From NCBI GenBank assembly GCA_910584195.1, contig CAJTYV010000004.1:1-64000 (forward strand): DNA of 64,000 bases, in the 5' to 3' direction. The stretch comes from an uncultured Ruminococcus sp. Lineage in GTDB: Bacteria; Bacillota; Clostridia; Oscillospirales; Ruminococcaceae. Positions 8,231 through 17,103 of the stretch are shown here, in pieces. Within the stretch, counting starts at the first letter, position 1. Each line of letters starts with the position of its first letter. The notes beneath the pieces were generated by a model. The model was not told where the DNA came from. It ran no database searches and saw nothing but the letters and a program-made list of their open reading frames with translations. A program made the translations under genes and the position numbers.

Positions 8231-9250
8231 TTAACAAAAATTAGGATAATCGAGCATTGCCGTAAGCAAAGCGATATTTATCGCCGATTCTGCGTATATC
8301 ACGGCTTGGGGAATAGTACAGCATTCTGATGAACCAATTTTAGGCGGCTTGAAAGCGGCTTTTACCGTTATGGGCATACCTGAAGAAATACCGTTTATCA
8401 TGCCGCCGTGACTATTGGTTTTCGTCATAGAATATCCTTGTTCTGTTATGTACGAAATATCGGCATACTGACTTCCGGGCATTTCCGCAGCCGAAAAGCC
8501 ATCGCCGAATTCAACACCTGTAATATCAGGAAGCGTAAAAAGAAGCTGTGAAATGCAGTTTGTCAGTCCGTTGAAAATCGGCGAGCCAACGCCGGAGGGA
8601 ACATTTACCGAAACGCATTCTACGATTCCGCCGAGAGATTCTCCGGATTCGCGTGCCATAGAGATATTTTCAAGCATAGTCCAGCCTATACGGTCGTTTA
8701 TTACGGGCAGATCCTTAAAACGGACGCTGAGAACCGCGTCACGCGACAGTCTGACGGTATCGAACGGATTATCCTTTATGTTATGTATTCTTGCAATATG
8801 ACCGCCCGTATATATACCGCGCCGTTCCAGTATCTGTCCGCATACAGCTCCTGCAAAACAAAGAGGAGTTGTAAATATTTCCGCAGAACGGGATTTTCTT
8901 TCCGCATCGCAATATCCGCGGCAGCAAACTGTACCGGTGTAGTCGCCGTGACCAAAACGGAGACTTTCGGTATTTTCGTCAGAAGAGAGCTGAACTTTGG
9001 TATTTTGAAGAATGGCGCATAGCGGAGCACCCGTTGTCCTCTCATTCATGAGACCGGACATTATACGGGGGGAGGGGAGTTTTTTAGCTGTGCCGAGAGA
9101 TTTCGGAGAAAGTCTGCTCAGAAATCCGGTAATTTTTTCAGAAGATATGTATTCTCCCTCCGGTATGCCGTTTATTGTTACGCCGATAACGGAGTCGTGA
9201 GCCTCGCCGAAATACGAAACAGATATTTTATTGTTCCATATCAATGACAT
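8231..9250 (-). CDS. aroC: Chorismate synthase
   Basis: The 339-residue last enzyme of the shikimate pathway, converting EPSP to chorismate with reduced FMN. Conserved segments include the N-terminal SVSYFGEAHDSVIGVTINGIP, SPRIMSGLMNERTTGAPLC, FGHGDYTG and the late SHGGMINGISSGMPI. The ATG at 9250 has CGGAGG at good spacing; an earlier frame-open start inside aroA has no such site. It overlaps the 3' end of aroA by 23 bp and closes the aroB-aroA-aroC operon. It is slightly shorter than some homologues but no key segment is missing. Confidence 0.95.
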   Translation of the reverse strand: MSLIWNNKISVSYFGEAHDSVIGVTINGIPEGEYISSEKITGFLSRLSPKSLGTAKKLPSPRIMSGLMNERTTGAPLCAILQNTKVQLSSDENTESLRFGHGDYTGTVCCRGYCDAERKSRSAEIFTTPLCFAGAVCGQILERRGIYTGGHIARIHNIKDNPFDTVRLSRDAVLSVRFKDLPVINDRIGWTMLENISMARESGESLGGIVECVSVNVPSGVGSPIFNGLTNCISQLLFTLPDITGVEFGDGFSAAEMPGSQYADISYITEQGYSMTKTNSHGGMINGISSGMPITVKAAFKPPKIGSSECCTIPQAVIYAESAINIALLTAMLDYPNFC

Positions 9251-10463
9251 ATGCTTTACCTCCGAGCATGGTGTAATCCTCAAAAAAATGCGGATATGAT
9301 TTTTCAGCCGCTTCCGCTCCCCTTATGATGACTTCTCCATCGCAGCAGAGAGCCGCTATAGCAGCCGCCATGACGATACGGTGATCGCCGAAGCTGTCTA
9401 CAGTTCCGCCGTGAAGTCCTCCTGTCGGCTGAATTTTAAGTCCATCAGAAGTAACCGTGACATTTCCGCCAAGAGCGTTCAGCATATCTGCGCATGCGGC
9501 AAGCCGGTCGCTTTCCTTGATCCTCAGACGTTCTGCGTTGAAAATGACGGAGGAGCTATTTCCATAAGCGCCGAGAACCGACAGTATCGGCACAAGATCG
9601 GGAATATCGGAGCAGTCGGCGCTGAATCCCGATATAACTCCGTTTGAAACGGCAGTCTTGATAATGTCAACGATAGCCTTGTCGCCCTGAACGCTGTCCT
9701 CATTTAAATTAAGAATATCAACGTTCGAGCCAAGAGCGTTTGCTGTGTAAAAAAAAGCCGCTTGTGAATAGTCGCCTTCGACCTGTTCGCTGTGCGGAGT
9801 ATATTTCTGTCCGCCTTTGACTTTAAAGCCGTTTTCTGTTTCGAGAATTGAAATGCCGAACCGTTTCAGCGTATCAATTGTTATATCAACGTATGGGCGT
9901 GATTCAAGATGAGATGTGAGTATGATTTCGGAATCACCGTCTAAGAGAGGCAGGGCAAAAAGAAGTCCCGTAATGAACTGCGACGATACATTGCCCTCGA
10001 TCTCATATGTGCCGCTTGTAAGTCTGCCTGAGATCGTGAACGGCATAGTGTTATCATAGTCAAAAGTTATTCCGTGTTTAGTTAATTCTCTTGTGTAAAT
10101 ATCAATTGGTCGCTGAGGAAGTCTGCCCCTGCCGTGAAATTCTGCTTCCGCTCCGAGAGCCGCTGCGATCGGAATAATGAACCTGAGAGTAGAACCGCTT
10201 TCGTTGCAGTCTATATCGGCAGTTCCCGATATACTGCCGTTTATTCCTTTGACGACAATTGTTTTTCCGTTAATTTCAAAAGACGCGCCGAGAGCAGTCA
10301 TAGAGGCTATGGTAGCTTCTATGTCCTTTGACATAGTGATTCCGGAAAGATTTGAAACGCCGTCCGCAAGAGCAGCGCATATAATGGTTCTGTGAGCGCA
10401 GCTTTTAGAGGCAGGTATCTGTAAAGTACCTTTAAGAGAAGAAGGTTTGATACGTATATCCAT
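9228..10463 (-). CDS. aroA: 3-phosphoshikimate 1-carboxyvinyltransferase (EPSP synthase)
   Basis: An enzyme of about 411 residues transferring the enolpyruvyl group of PEP to shikimate-3-phosphate. Landmarks are PASKSCAHRTIICAAL (family lysine region), NESGSTLRFIIPIAAALG, GRGRLPQRPI, GNVSSQFITGLLFALPLL and the late ERLRIKESDRLAACADML. The ATG at 10463 is preferred over a TTG two codons earlier because GGAGG sits 7 nt before it. Only 2 nt separate it from the aroB stop, so translation is probably coupled. Confidence 0.96.
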   Translation of the reverse strand: MDIRIKPSSLKGTLQIPASKSCAHRTIICAALADGVSNLSGITMSKDIEATIASMTALGASFEINGKTIVVKGINGSISGTADIDCNESGSTLRFIIPIAAALGAEAEFHGRGRLPQRPIDIYTRELTKHGITFDYDNTMPFTISGRLTSGTYEIEGNVSSQFITGLLFALPLLDGDSEIILTSHLESRPYVDITIDTLKRFGISILETENGFKVKGGQKYTPHSEQVEGDYSQAAFFYTANALGSNVDILNLNEDSVQGDKAIVDIIKTAVSNGVISGFSADCSDIPDLVPILSVLGAYGNSSSVIFNAERLRIKESDRLAACADMLNALGGNVTVTSDGLKIQPTGGLHGGTVDSFGDHRIVMAAAIAALCCDGEVIIRGAEAAEKSYPHFFEDYTMLGGKAYVIDMEQ

Positions 10464-10465
10464 GC

Positions 10466-11509
10466 TCAACCCTCCATAAGTATCCGAAAATCGTCAACAG
10501 ATACTTTTTTTATCTCGGCTCTTCCTATTTCCGGACAAATGATATAACTGATATTGCTTGCTTCGCATTTTTTATCCTTTGTACAGAAAGGCAGCAGTTC
10601 TTTCATAGGAGCTTCTGTATTTACAGGAAGTTTGTATGCTTCGGCACATTTTTCAAGGCGCTCTGCTATGTCGGATGAACAAAGACGCCGCGTCATCATG
10701 CACATACCTGCGGAGACTCCCATTCCGTGAGTGTAATCGGTATATTTATGCCAGCCCTCAATGGCGTGGCCGAGAGTGTGACCGAAATTAAGTATCATTC
10801 GTTCTCCGTTGTCAAATTCGTCGTTTTCAACAACCTGACGTTTGATGTCGATGCAGGTGTAAACTATATCGTCCATTACCTCATGAATATCGGTTATGCT
10901 GTGAGATTCGCATTTTTCAAAGAGATTTTTATCGCGTATCATGCCGTATTTTATTACTTCTGCCATACCGCAGGAAAGTTCTTCTTCCGGAAGCGTCCGA
11001 AGCGTATCGCTGTCGCAAATAACGAGAGCAGGCTGCTTGAAAGCGCCTACGAGGTTTTTTCCTCCGGGGATGTCAACGGCTGTTTTTCCGCCGACAGAAG
11101 AATCTACCTGAGCCAAAAGAGTTGTCGGAATCTGCACAAATTTTATTCCTCTCAAAAAACAAGCAGCGGCAAAACCTGTTATATCGCCGACAACTCCTCC
11201 TCCGAGGGCGATAAGGAAATCGCTTCTTGTAATTCTTTTTTTGCAGAGAAAATCAAAAATTTCCCCGAGAGTATGAAGATTTTTAGACTGTTCCCCATGC
11301 GGAAATACAAAAATATCCGCATTGATCCCGTTTCTTTGGAGACTTTTGATCAGTTCTTCAGAATACAGCTCGTTTACCGTATCGTCAGTAATCACGGCGG
11401 CTTTTTTTGAGTTAGTAACAGAGGATATAAGTTCGCCGCTTTTCAAAAGAGAACCTCTTTCTATGTGTACATCATAAGGACTGCTTGTCCCGATGTGAAT
11501 CGTCTTCAA
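10466..11509 (-). CDS. aroB: 3-dehydroquinate synthase
   Basis: A 347-residue NAD- and metal-dependent enzyme forming dehydroquinate from DAHP. The family motifs are clear: GEQSKNLHTL, GGGVVGDITGFAAACFLRGI, PTTLLAQVDSSVGGKTAVD and the metal-binding GHTLGHAIE with a later HGMGVSAGM. The start codon is TTG at 11509, with GGAG about 11 nt upstream; no better ATG exists nearby. It is the first gene of the aro operon. The rest of the shikimate pathway is outside the window. Confidence 0.95.
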   Translation of the reverse strand: MKTIHIGTSSPYDVHIERGSLLKSGELISSVTNSKKAAVITDDTVNELYSEELIKSLQRNGINADIFVFPHGEQSKNLHTLGEIFDFLCKKRITRSDFLIALGGGVVGDITGFAAACFLRGIKFVQIPTTLLAQVDSSVGGKTAVDIPGGKNLVGAFKQPALVICDSDTLRTLPEEELSCGMAEVIKYGMIRDKNLFEKCESHSITDIHEVMDDIVYTCIDIKRQVVENDEFDNGERMILNFGHTLGHAIEGWHKYTDYTHGMGVSAGMCMMTRRLCSSDIAERLEKCAEAYKLPVNTEAPMKELLPFCTKDKKCEASNISYIICPEIGRAEIKKVSVDDFRILMEG

Positions 11510-11689
11510 GGTAGATCACACTCCAAATTCTTCAATTATACATATTAATTATATCACAGCTTCAATATATTGTCAAGGCGTTTTTGTGCAAAAACACGAA
11601 GAGTAATGAGTTAAAATAAGGTATAAGGGGAGGAAATATGAATTAATTTGCCGGAATGTGACAAAATGAAAAAAATTTTTGTTTACCTA

Positions 11690-11718
11690 TAGACAAAATG
11701 AAAAAAATGATGTATAAT
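11690..11718 (+). promoter_or_regulatory. SigA-type promoter of the lipoprotein gene
   Basis: TAGACA, a 17-bp spacer and TATAAT, 55 bp upstream of the lipoprotein start. A direct repeat GACAAAATGAAAAAAAT occurs at 11660 and 11692, 32 bp apart, and its second copy overlaps the promoter. It could be an operator, but no regulator is known. Confidence 0.7.
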
Positions 11719-11773
11719 AAAAAAGTATATGAAGTTGATTTTAAAATTTATTATAATCGGAGGCAGAAGTTAA

Positions 11774-13018
11774 ATGAAATCCTTAAAAAAAATTACGGCT
11801 GCTTTAACAGCAGTATCTATCGCATCAGCTCTTGCAGGATGTACGCCGTCAATCGGCAGCGGAACTAAAAACGCCCTGACCGTTGGCAGCTATGAGATAC
11901 CGGCGGGTTTGTTCATTTATTATTCAATGCAGGGATACAGTGAAGCGGCAAAGGTTCTCGAAACAAACAACGGTACAGCTCCTGAGCTTAAAGATGTAAG
12001 GAACGCTAAAATTGACGAGATAGATTCTACCGACTGGATCCAAAATAAAGCAACCGAATATTGCATTGCCTATGCCGGAATACAGAACGAATTTGACGCT
12101 ATAGGCGGGGAGCTTACTCAGGATGATAAGGATACCGCTGAGGAGATGGCGGAATACTATTTCGCTCAGGACAGCAGGCTTGACAAAAATGGCGTGAGCA
12201 TTGATACAATGCGGAAAATGGCAGAAAGTACTTTTAAAGAGAAAGAGATTTTCAAGTATTACTATGGCTTTGACGGGGATAAGGGATGTTCCGAGGACGA
12301 GCTTAAAGACTATTTTGATGAAAATTTTGCACGAGTAAAATATGTTTCTATAAGCCTTAAGGACGATGCGGGTGAAAAGGTCGCTCCCGATAAGGAGAGG
12401 GAGCTTCGCAATATGGCTGAAAAGTATGCCAAGCAGATAAACGGGAAATCGGATGACCTTGATAAAATGCACGAAATGGACGCGGTAAGCGAGGATTATA
12501 ACGAATATGTTGCCGCTAATACAACTACTTCCGAAGGCGAAGAATCCGTAACTACCACAACTACAACTACTACTGCCGTCTCTGACGAAACTACAACTAC
12601 AACAACGACAAACCCGTATGAGAATGAGCGCCTTATTCAGAAGCAGACAACGACCTCCGCTGAAGAAGCGTCCGAGCAGGATTCGGAAACTGAGGCTGCC
12701 GAAGAAACGGACGATGCCAAAAATACCCGTCTTTTCAACGAATTCTTATTCAATGAACTTCCTATGGGAGAAGCGAAAGTTTACGAGTACAGCGATGATA
12801 CTATCTACGTTGTGCTTAGAGCTGATTTGAGAGAAAGAATGACGGAGGACGACTATTGGAGTGAAGACTACATAGAAAGTCTGCAATCTATGAGGTATTA
12901 CAATGATTTTACCGATTTCCTTGATGAAAAATCCAAGGAGCTTGTGATCGAAAAGAATAAATCCGCGTACAGACGTTATGCTCCTTTTAAGCTGGAACTT
13001 GAGGCACAGGGGCAGTAA
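11774..13018 (+). CDS. SurA/PrsA-like lipoprotein with Thr-rich linker
   Basis: A 414-residue exported lipoprotein. Residues 1-22 are a lipoprotein signal ending in a lipobox (LAGC, Cys at about 22). The following region resembles SurA/PrsA-type folding factors: EIPAGLFIYYSMQGYSEA, then helices with a motif like FKEKEIFKYYYGFDGDKGCSEDELKDYFDENFARVKYV. A long disordered linker of Thr tracts and acidic residues (about 253-315) interrupts it, and a final helical part follows. No parvulin PPIase active-site signature is obvious, so it may be a pure chaperone. It has its own promoter and terminator. Function in folding exported proteins is inferred. Confidence 0.75.
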   Translation: MKSLKKITAALTAVSIASALAGCTPSIGSGTKNALTVGSYEIPAGLFIYYSMQGYSEAAKVLETNNGTAPELKDVRNAKIDEIDSTDWIQNKATEYCIAYAGIQNEFDAIGGELTQDDKDTAEEMAEYYFAQDSRLDKNGVSIDTMRKMAESTFKEKEIFKYYYGFDGDKGCSEDELKDYFDENFARVKYVSISLKDDAGEKVAPDKERELRNMAEKYAKQINGKSDDLDKMHEMDAVSEDYNEYVAANTTTSEGEESVTTTTTTTTAVSDETTTTTTTNPYENERLIQKQTTTSAEEASEQDSETEAAEETDDAKNTRLFNEFLFNELPMGEAKVYEYSDDTIYVVLRADLRERMTEDDYWSEDYIESLQSMRYYNDFTDFLDEKSKELVIEKNKSAYRRYAPFKLELEAQGQ

Positions 13019-13025
13019 CTGCGTT

Positions 13026-13053
13026 AGCCGCTCTTTTATGAGCGGCTTTATTA
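13026..13053 (+). terminator. Terminator after the lipoprotein gene
   Basis: Perfect stem AGCCGCTC / GAGCGGCT with a 6-nt loop followed by TTATTATT, 7 bp past the stop. Confidence 0.85.
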
Positions 13054-13194
13054 TTGCGCAGAGTGATATGGATAACTAAGACCTGTCTGCATAGCATACA
13101 GCAGCGTTATTTTATAATATTTGCGCCGTATTAAAGCGCAATCGAACATTTTTGAAAATCCAGTTTAAAAAAATAAATTTTTTCGGTTTATCTA

Positions 13195-13223
13195 TAGATA
13201 TTTTTATTTAAAAGTGATATAAT
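13195..13223 (+). promoter_or_regulatory. Promoter of the first CBM-GGDEF gene
   Basis: TAGATA, 17-bp spacer, TATAAT. The paralogous gene downstream has a very similar promoter (TAGAGA, 17 bp, TATAAT), both with TTTTT right after the -35 and GTGA before the -10, so the two may be co-regulated. Confidence 0.65.
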
Positions 13224-13298
13224 GAATTACATAAGTAATTTTGTTTGGCTTGCATTTAAATTTATTATTTGATATTATTATTTTTTGGGTGGATAAAT

Positions 13299-14963
13299 AT
13301 GAACCTTAAAGTTTTACTTCTTTCATCAATTGTCTTAATGAGATCGTCAGTATTTTTATTTTCATCGGAGATGCCTGTGCTGGCAGATGCTGTTGATGAA
13401 GAAAACGATATTATAGTCAGCTGTGATTTTGATGATGAACAACTAGGGAAATGGTCGGCTTTCGGAGGAGGAAATATTGCGCTCAATACTGATTCCGCCC
13501 ATTCGGGGAACGTTTCTCTTAAAATCGTTGAAAGAAAAAATAATTATGACGGTCCGTCTCTAAATTGTGATACTATTTTTAATCCCGGTGATACTTACGA
13601 TTTCAGCGGCTGGGTATATCATGAGAGTGATTCGGTAAAAACTTTTTCATGGACTATTAAATATGTAGATGTTTATGGTGTTGAGGCGTATGCTCAGATA
13701 GCGAGCGCTGACATTGAGCCGGGAGTTTGGACGCAGCTTTCAAATTCTATTGCCGTTTCCGAGGAGGCAGTTTCTTCACTTATTTATTTTGAATGCTCGG
13801 ATGCAGATGTCGATTTCTGTATAGATGATGTCAGAATTTCAGGAAATGCTGCACTTCCGAAACATGATGATACAAATCAGCATCTTGATAAGTATAGCAT
13901 GAACTTTGAAAGCGACAGTGAGCAATGGGTTGCACGAGGCGATATGAAAGTCATTCATACTGATGAATTCAGTCAATCCGGAGCGCATTCCATATATGCA
14001 ACTAATCGTACCAAAACTTGGAATGGACCGACACTTTCGATTTCGGATAAGATTATAAAAAACGAAAAATACTACTATTCGGCTTATGTAATGTATAATG
14101 GTTCGGAGTATTCCGATTCTCATGGTTTCAGAATGGAAATTCAATATACGCTGGACGGTGCTGTTACGTATAATCTTATTACCGGCAAAACAGTGAAAAA
14201 AGGAAAATGGATCGAAATAGACGGTTATTATACTGTTCCGGAAGGCGCTGAAAATATTTCTTTATATATACAAACTGATAATATTGAAGAAGGAGAAAAG
14301 CTTACTGCTGACGATTTAATGTCTTATTATGTTGATAATGTTACTATTGCCAAGGCTGAATTAATTAAAAAAGAAAATAGAGTTAAACTGGCGGCAGTTG
14401 CCGGCTGTGCAGCGGCTGTACTTGCAGTTCTAATTATTGCGGGAATATTTATTTTTAAACGTATAAAAAAGAAAAGCGAAGCTTTGGAGCTTCTTTCTAT
14501 TGACGCTATGACAAGGGTTTTCAACAGAAACGCTTATGAGAAAAAAGCTGCGGAGCTGGAATCGGATACAGAAACGCTCAAAACGCTGCATTTTGCTCTT
14601 TGTGATGTTAACTTTCTCAAATATATAAATGATAATTACGGTCATGATAAGGGCGATGAAACAATTGTACGCTGTGCTGAAATGCTTAAAAAGGTTATTG
14701 GAAAATCCGGAAGTGTTTACAGAACCGGCGGAGATGAATTTGTCTGTATGTCAAATAAACCTATAAAGTACGAAATATTGCGTATCGCTGAAGCGGAAGC
14801 CGGAATAGATAAAGGTTATCCTTTTGCGGTTGCATGCGGTTTTGCTGAGTATGACAGCGAACTTTGTGCTACATTTAGCTGTATAATCTCCGAATGCGAT
14901 AAGGAAATGTATGAGCATAAGAAAAAAATAAAATCTGAAAATAAAGGATATTCGAGACAGTAA
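13299..14963 (+). CDS. Membrane diguanylate cyclase with two extracellular CBM22-like domains
   Basis: A 554-residue protein predicted to make c-di-GMP in response to an external ligand. Residues 1-31 are an export signal. Residues about 35-185 and 197-353 are two jelly-roll carbohydrate-binding-like domains, and 365-387 is a membrane span. Residues 395-550 form a cytoplasmic GGDEF domain with an intact GGDEF motif at 477-481, CDVNFLKYINDNYGHDKGD before it and no RxxD inhibitory site. The second ectodomain resembles CBM22 of the GH11 enzyme at 29864: WVARGD (W210, R213) and TWNGP (W241). The first keeps the later Y163-F-E165 signature but not the arginine. The ATG at 13299 has GGGTGGAT upstream. 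A paralogue follows. A xylan-type ligand is inferred, not shown. Confidence 0.88.
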   Translation: MNLKVLLLSSIVLMRSSVFLFSSEMPVLADAVDEENDIIVSCDFDDEQLGKWSAFGGGNIALNTDSAHSGNVSLKIVERKNNYDGPSLNCDTIFNPGDTYDFSGWVYHESDSVKTFSWTIKYVDVYGVEAYAQIASADIEPGVWTQLSNSIAVSEEAVSSLIYFECSDADVDFCIDDVRISGNAALPKHDDTNQHLDKYSMNFESDSEQWVARGDMKVIHTDEFSQSGAHSIYATNRTKTWNGPTLSISDKIIKNEKYYYSAYVMYNGSEYSDSHGFRMEIQYTLDGAVTYNLITGKTVKKGKWIEIDGYYTVPEGAENISLYIQTDNIEEGEKLTADDLMSYYVDNVTIAKAELIKKENRVKLAAVAGCAAAVLAVLIIAGIFIFKRIKKKSEALELLSIDAMTRVFNRNAYEKKAAELESDTETLKTLHFALCDVNFLKYINDNYGHDKGDETIVRCAEMLKKVIGKSGSVYRTGGDEFVCMSNKPIKYEILRIAEAEAGIDKGYPFAVACGFAEYDSELCATFSCIISECDKEMYEHKKKIKSENKGYSRQ

Positions 14964-14966
14964 AAA

Positions 14967-14995
14967 TTCCCTCCCTTTTTGGGGAGGGAACATAT
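14967..14995 (+). terminator. Terminator between the two CBM-GGDEF genes
   Basis: A 9-bp stem (TTCCCTCCC / GGGAGGGAA) with a short loop lies immediately after the stop; the following T-rich run is weak (CATATTTTAA). Confidence 0.7.
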
Positions 14996-15099
14996 TTTAA
15001 CATATTATTAATATAAACAGAACCAAAATATATTAAAATGCAGTTAATATTTGTGCAATTTCTATAAAAAATCGTATGATAATTTAAGTATATTGTGAA

Positions 15100-15128
15100 T
15101 AGAGATTTTTCCAATAGTGTGATATAAT
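15100..15128 (+). promoter_or_regulatory. Promoter of the second CBM-GGDEF gene
   Basis: TAGAGA, 17-bp spacer, TATAAT, about 65 bp upstream of the start codon. It closely resembles the promoter of the upstream paralogue. Confidence 0.65.
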
Positions 15129-15193
15129 ATTTATATAAGTGAGAGATGATTAACAGTGTTAGTGTGTTATGGGATATTTTGTGAGGTGATAAA

Positions 15194-16849
15194 ATGGTAA
15201 AAATGAAAAGATATTCAGCTTTGTTTTTATCGTTGTTCTTACTGTTAATATTTTTTTTAGTACCTTTAAGCGGTTTTGCTGACGATCCAAAAAACGATAA
15301 AGACGAATATATCGCTTTGGTTTCAACGGATTTTGAATCTGAACAATTTGAGGGATGGACTGCTTTCGGCAACAGATCTAAAATCAGCATCACGAATGAA
15401 AGAAGTCACAGCGGTAATGCGTCGGTTATAACAAGCGATCGCGATATGCCATGGAGCGGTCCTTCTCTTAATATTTCGGAAATCGTTGTACCCGGATCTG
15501 AATTGTTTTTCAGAGCTTATGTAATAAGCGAGTCTCCTGAAGGCTCAAATATAATGATGTCGCTTAAATATGTTGACGGTTCAGGTAAAGAGTCTTATGA
15601 GACTATTGCCAATCGCTCTGTGGAAAATGACAAATGGACTCTTATGGAAAATACTGCTGTTATTCCGTCCGATGCGGAAAATGTTTGTCTTTATTTTGAG
15701 ACGGAAAGCGGTCTTACGGATTTTTGTGTAGACGATATAACTATTTACGGTTATCAGCAGGCTGCAAAGGAACCTGAAGAATACAGCGGTTCAAGCGTTG
15801 CATATGATTTCGAAACCGATTACAACGGTTGGATACCAAGGGGAAATGTGGAATTGAAGCTTTCAAAGGATTTTAGTTATTCCGGAGAAAGGTCGCTTTA
15901 TGTGACTAATAAATCAGATTTTTGGAATGCTCCCATGGTAAGAACCGGTATGGTAAAGCCAAGGATAAATTATACCTATTCAGCCTGTGTGATGTATATT
16001 GACAAAGAATGTGAGGACAATCAGATATTTTACATAAGACTTCAATATAATCTGAACGGCGAAGAAATTTATTCCACCATTGCAAGCAAGGTTCTGCAAA
16101 AAGGAACATGGTCTAAAATATCGGGAGATTTTATACTTCCTGATAACGCTTCGGATGTGTATTTTTACATACAAAGCAATAATGAGGACGATCAGCAGTT
16201 TGTTTCATATTACGTTGACAATGTTTCCATCGTTGACAGTTCGGCAAAGCTTAAGAGGCATAGATTTAATATGATTATAAATTGTGTTGTTATAATAGTC
16301 GTTGTTAGTGTAATTTTTATAGTTGTAAGAATTTTGATCAGGAGATCCAAAGAAACTAAAGCTGCAATTCGTGCTTCATGTATAGATGCAATGACGAATG
16401 CTTTTAATCGTAATACTTATGAGGAACGTATTGAGGAACTGGAAAAATCTCCGGAGAAGTGTAAAAATATTTATGTTACTGCATGCGATGTGAATTTTCT
16501 GAAGTATATAAATGACAACTATGGTCACGAAAATGGTGATAAGGCGATAATACGCTGTGCATCAGTACTTTTGAGAGCCGTAGGAAAGCGCGGAAAAGTT
16601 TACAGGGTAGGCGGCGATGAGTTTATGTGTATTTCCGAGGCTGATTTTACAGATGCAATAAATGTTGAATTAGCAAGGGAAAATATTGATTATAAGGGTT
16701 ATCCTTTTTCCGTTGCTGTGGGAACGGCGCATTATGATCCGCTTACTGATTCCGGGGAACCGGATATAAAATCGCTTATCGCGCAAAGCGACAAGGCTAT
16801 GTACAAACATAAAACAGAAATAAAGAAAAAAGTTGATTTCTTCGTATAA
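15194..16849 (+). CDS. Second membrane diguanylate cyclase with CBM22-like ectodomains
   Basis: A 551-residue paralogue of the preceding gene with the same architecture. The signal segment is at 10-30 and the CBM-like domains at about 40-187 (GWTAFG W55, PWSGPS W87, Y167-F-E169) and 203-347 (WIPRGN W213/R216, FWNAP W244). The membrane span is at about 359-382. The GGDEF domain is at 392-545, with GGDEF at 473-477 and CDVNFLKYINDNYGHENGD before it. The catalytic motif is intact, so it is probably active. The two proteins share order and spacing throughout but differ in the ectodomain surface, which suggests gene duplication followed by ligand divergence. The start at 15194 follows GAGGTGAT. 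It has its own promoter and is closed by a strong terminator. Confidence 0.88.
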   Translation: MVKMKRYSALFLSLFLLLIFFLVPLSGFADDPKNDKDEYIALVSTDFESEQFEGWTAFGNRSKISITNERSHSGNASVITSDRDMPWSGPSLNISEIVVPGSELFFRAYVISESPEGSNIMMSLKYVDGSGKESYETIANRSVENDKWTLMENTAVIPSDAENVCLYFETESGLTDFCVDDITIYGYQQAAKEPEEYSGSSVAYDFETDYNGWIPRGNVELKLSKDFSYSGERSLYVTNKSDFWNAPMVRTGMVKPRINYTYSACVMYIDKECEDNQIFYIRLQYNLNGEEIYSTIASKVLQKGTWSKISGDFILPDNASDVYFYIQSNNEDDQQFVSYYVDNVSIVDSSAKLKRHRFNMIINCVVIIVVVSVIFIVVRILIRRSKETKAAIRASCIDAMTNAFNRNTYEERIEELEKSPEKCKNIYVTACDVNFLKYINDNYGHENGDKAIIRCASVLLRAVGKRGKVYRVGGDEFMCISEADFTDAINVELARENIDYKGYPFSVAVGTAHYDPLTDSGEPDIKSLIAQSDKAMYKHKTEIKKKVDFFV

Positions 16850-16867
16850 TATTTTATTATGACTGTA

Positions 16868-16909
16868 AATACCGCACAAGATCCGATTGGCTCTATTGTG
16901 CGGTATTTT
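16868..16909 (+). terminator. Terminator after the second CBM-GGDEF gene
   Basis: A 12-bp stem (AATACCGCACAA / TTGTGCGGTATT) around a 16-nt loop, followed by TTTA, about 20 bp past the stop. Confidence 0.8.
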
Positions 16910-16912
16910 ACA

Positions 16913-17068
16913 TTGAAAAATATTGACCAAAATTTATTTCCGCGCCGGTTGCATTTTTTAACATATGATATAAGCAGCGTGTCGCTGCACCCAAGTTCGC
17001 GTTGAAAAAATATTGACCGAAATTTATTTCCGCGCCCGTTGCATTTTTAAACACGATATGATATAATA
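16913..17068 (+). repeat. Tandemly duplicated promoter segment
   Basis: Two copies of a segment of about 62 bp lie exactly 90 bp apart. Both contain TATTGACC.AAATTTATTTC and a run resembling CGCGCC.GTTGCATTTTT, ending in GATATA. The second copy carries a consensus promoter for the phosphoesterase gene; in the first the -35/-10 spacing is only 14 bp, so it should be inactive. Confidence 0.75.
17039..17067 (+). promoter_or_regulatory. Promoter of the phosphoesterase gene
   Basis: TTGCAT, 17-bp spacer, TATAAT, located 37 bp before the start codon in the second of two tandem promoter copies. Confidence 0.75.
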
Positions 17069-17103
17069 AATATGATTTTTAAAATTATCGGGAGGTAAAA
17101 AAA

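Noticed and set aside
10727..11410. A 227-codon plus-strand frame opposite aroB
   Set aside because: Antisense to a conserved gene, without ribosome site or recognisable domains.
12531..12660. Simple-sequence repeat in DNA (ACT/ACA runs)
   Set aside because: It is explained by the poly-threonine linker of the lipoprotein coding region.
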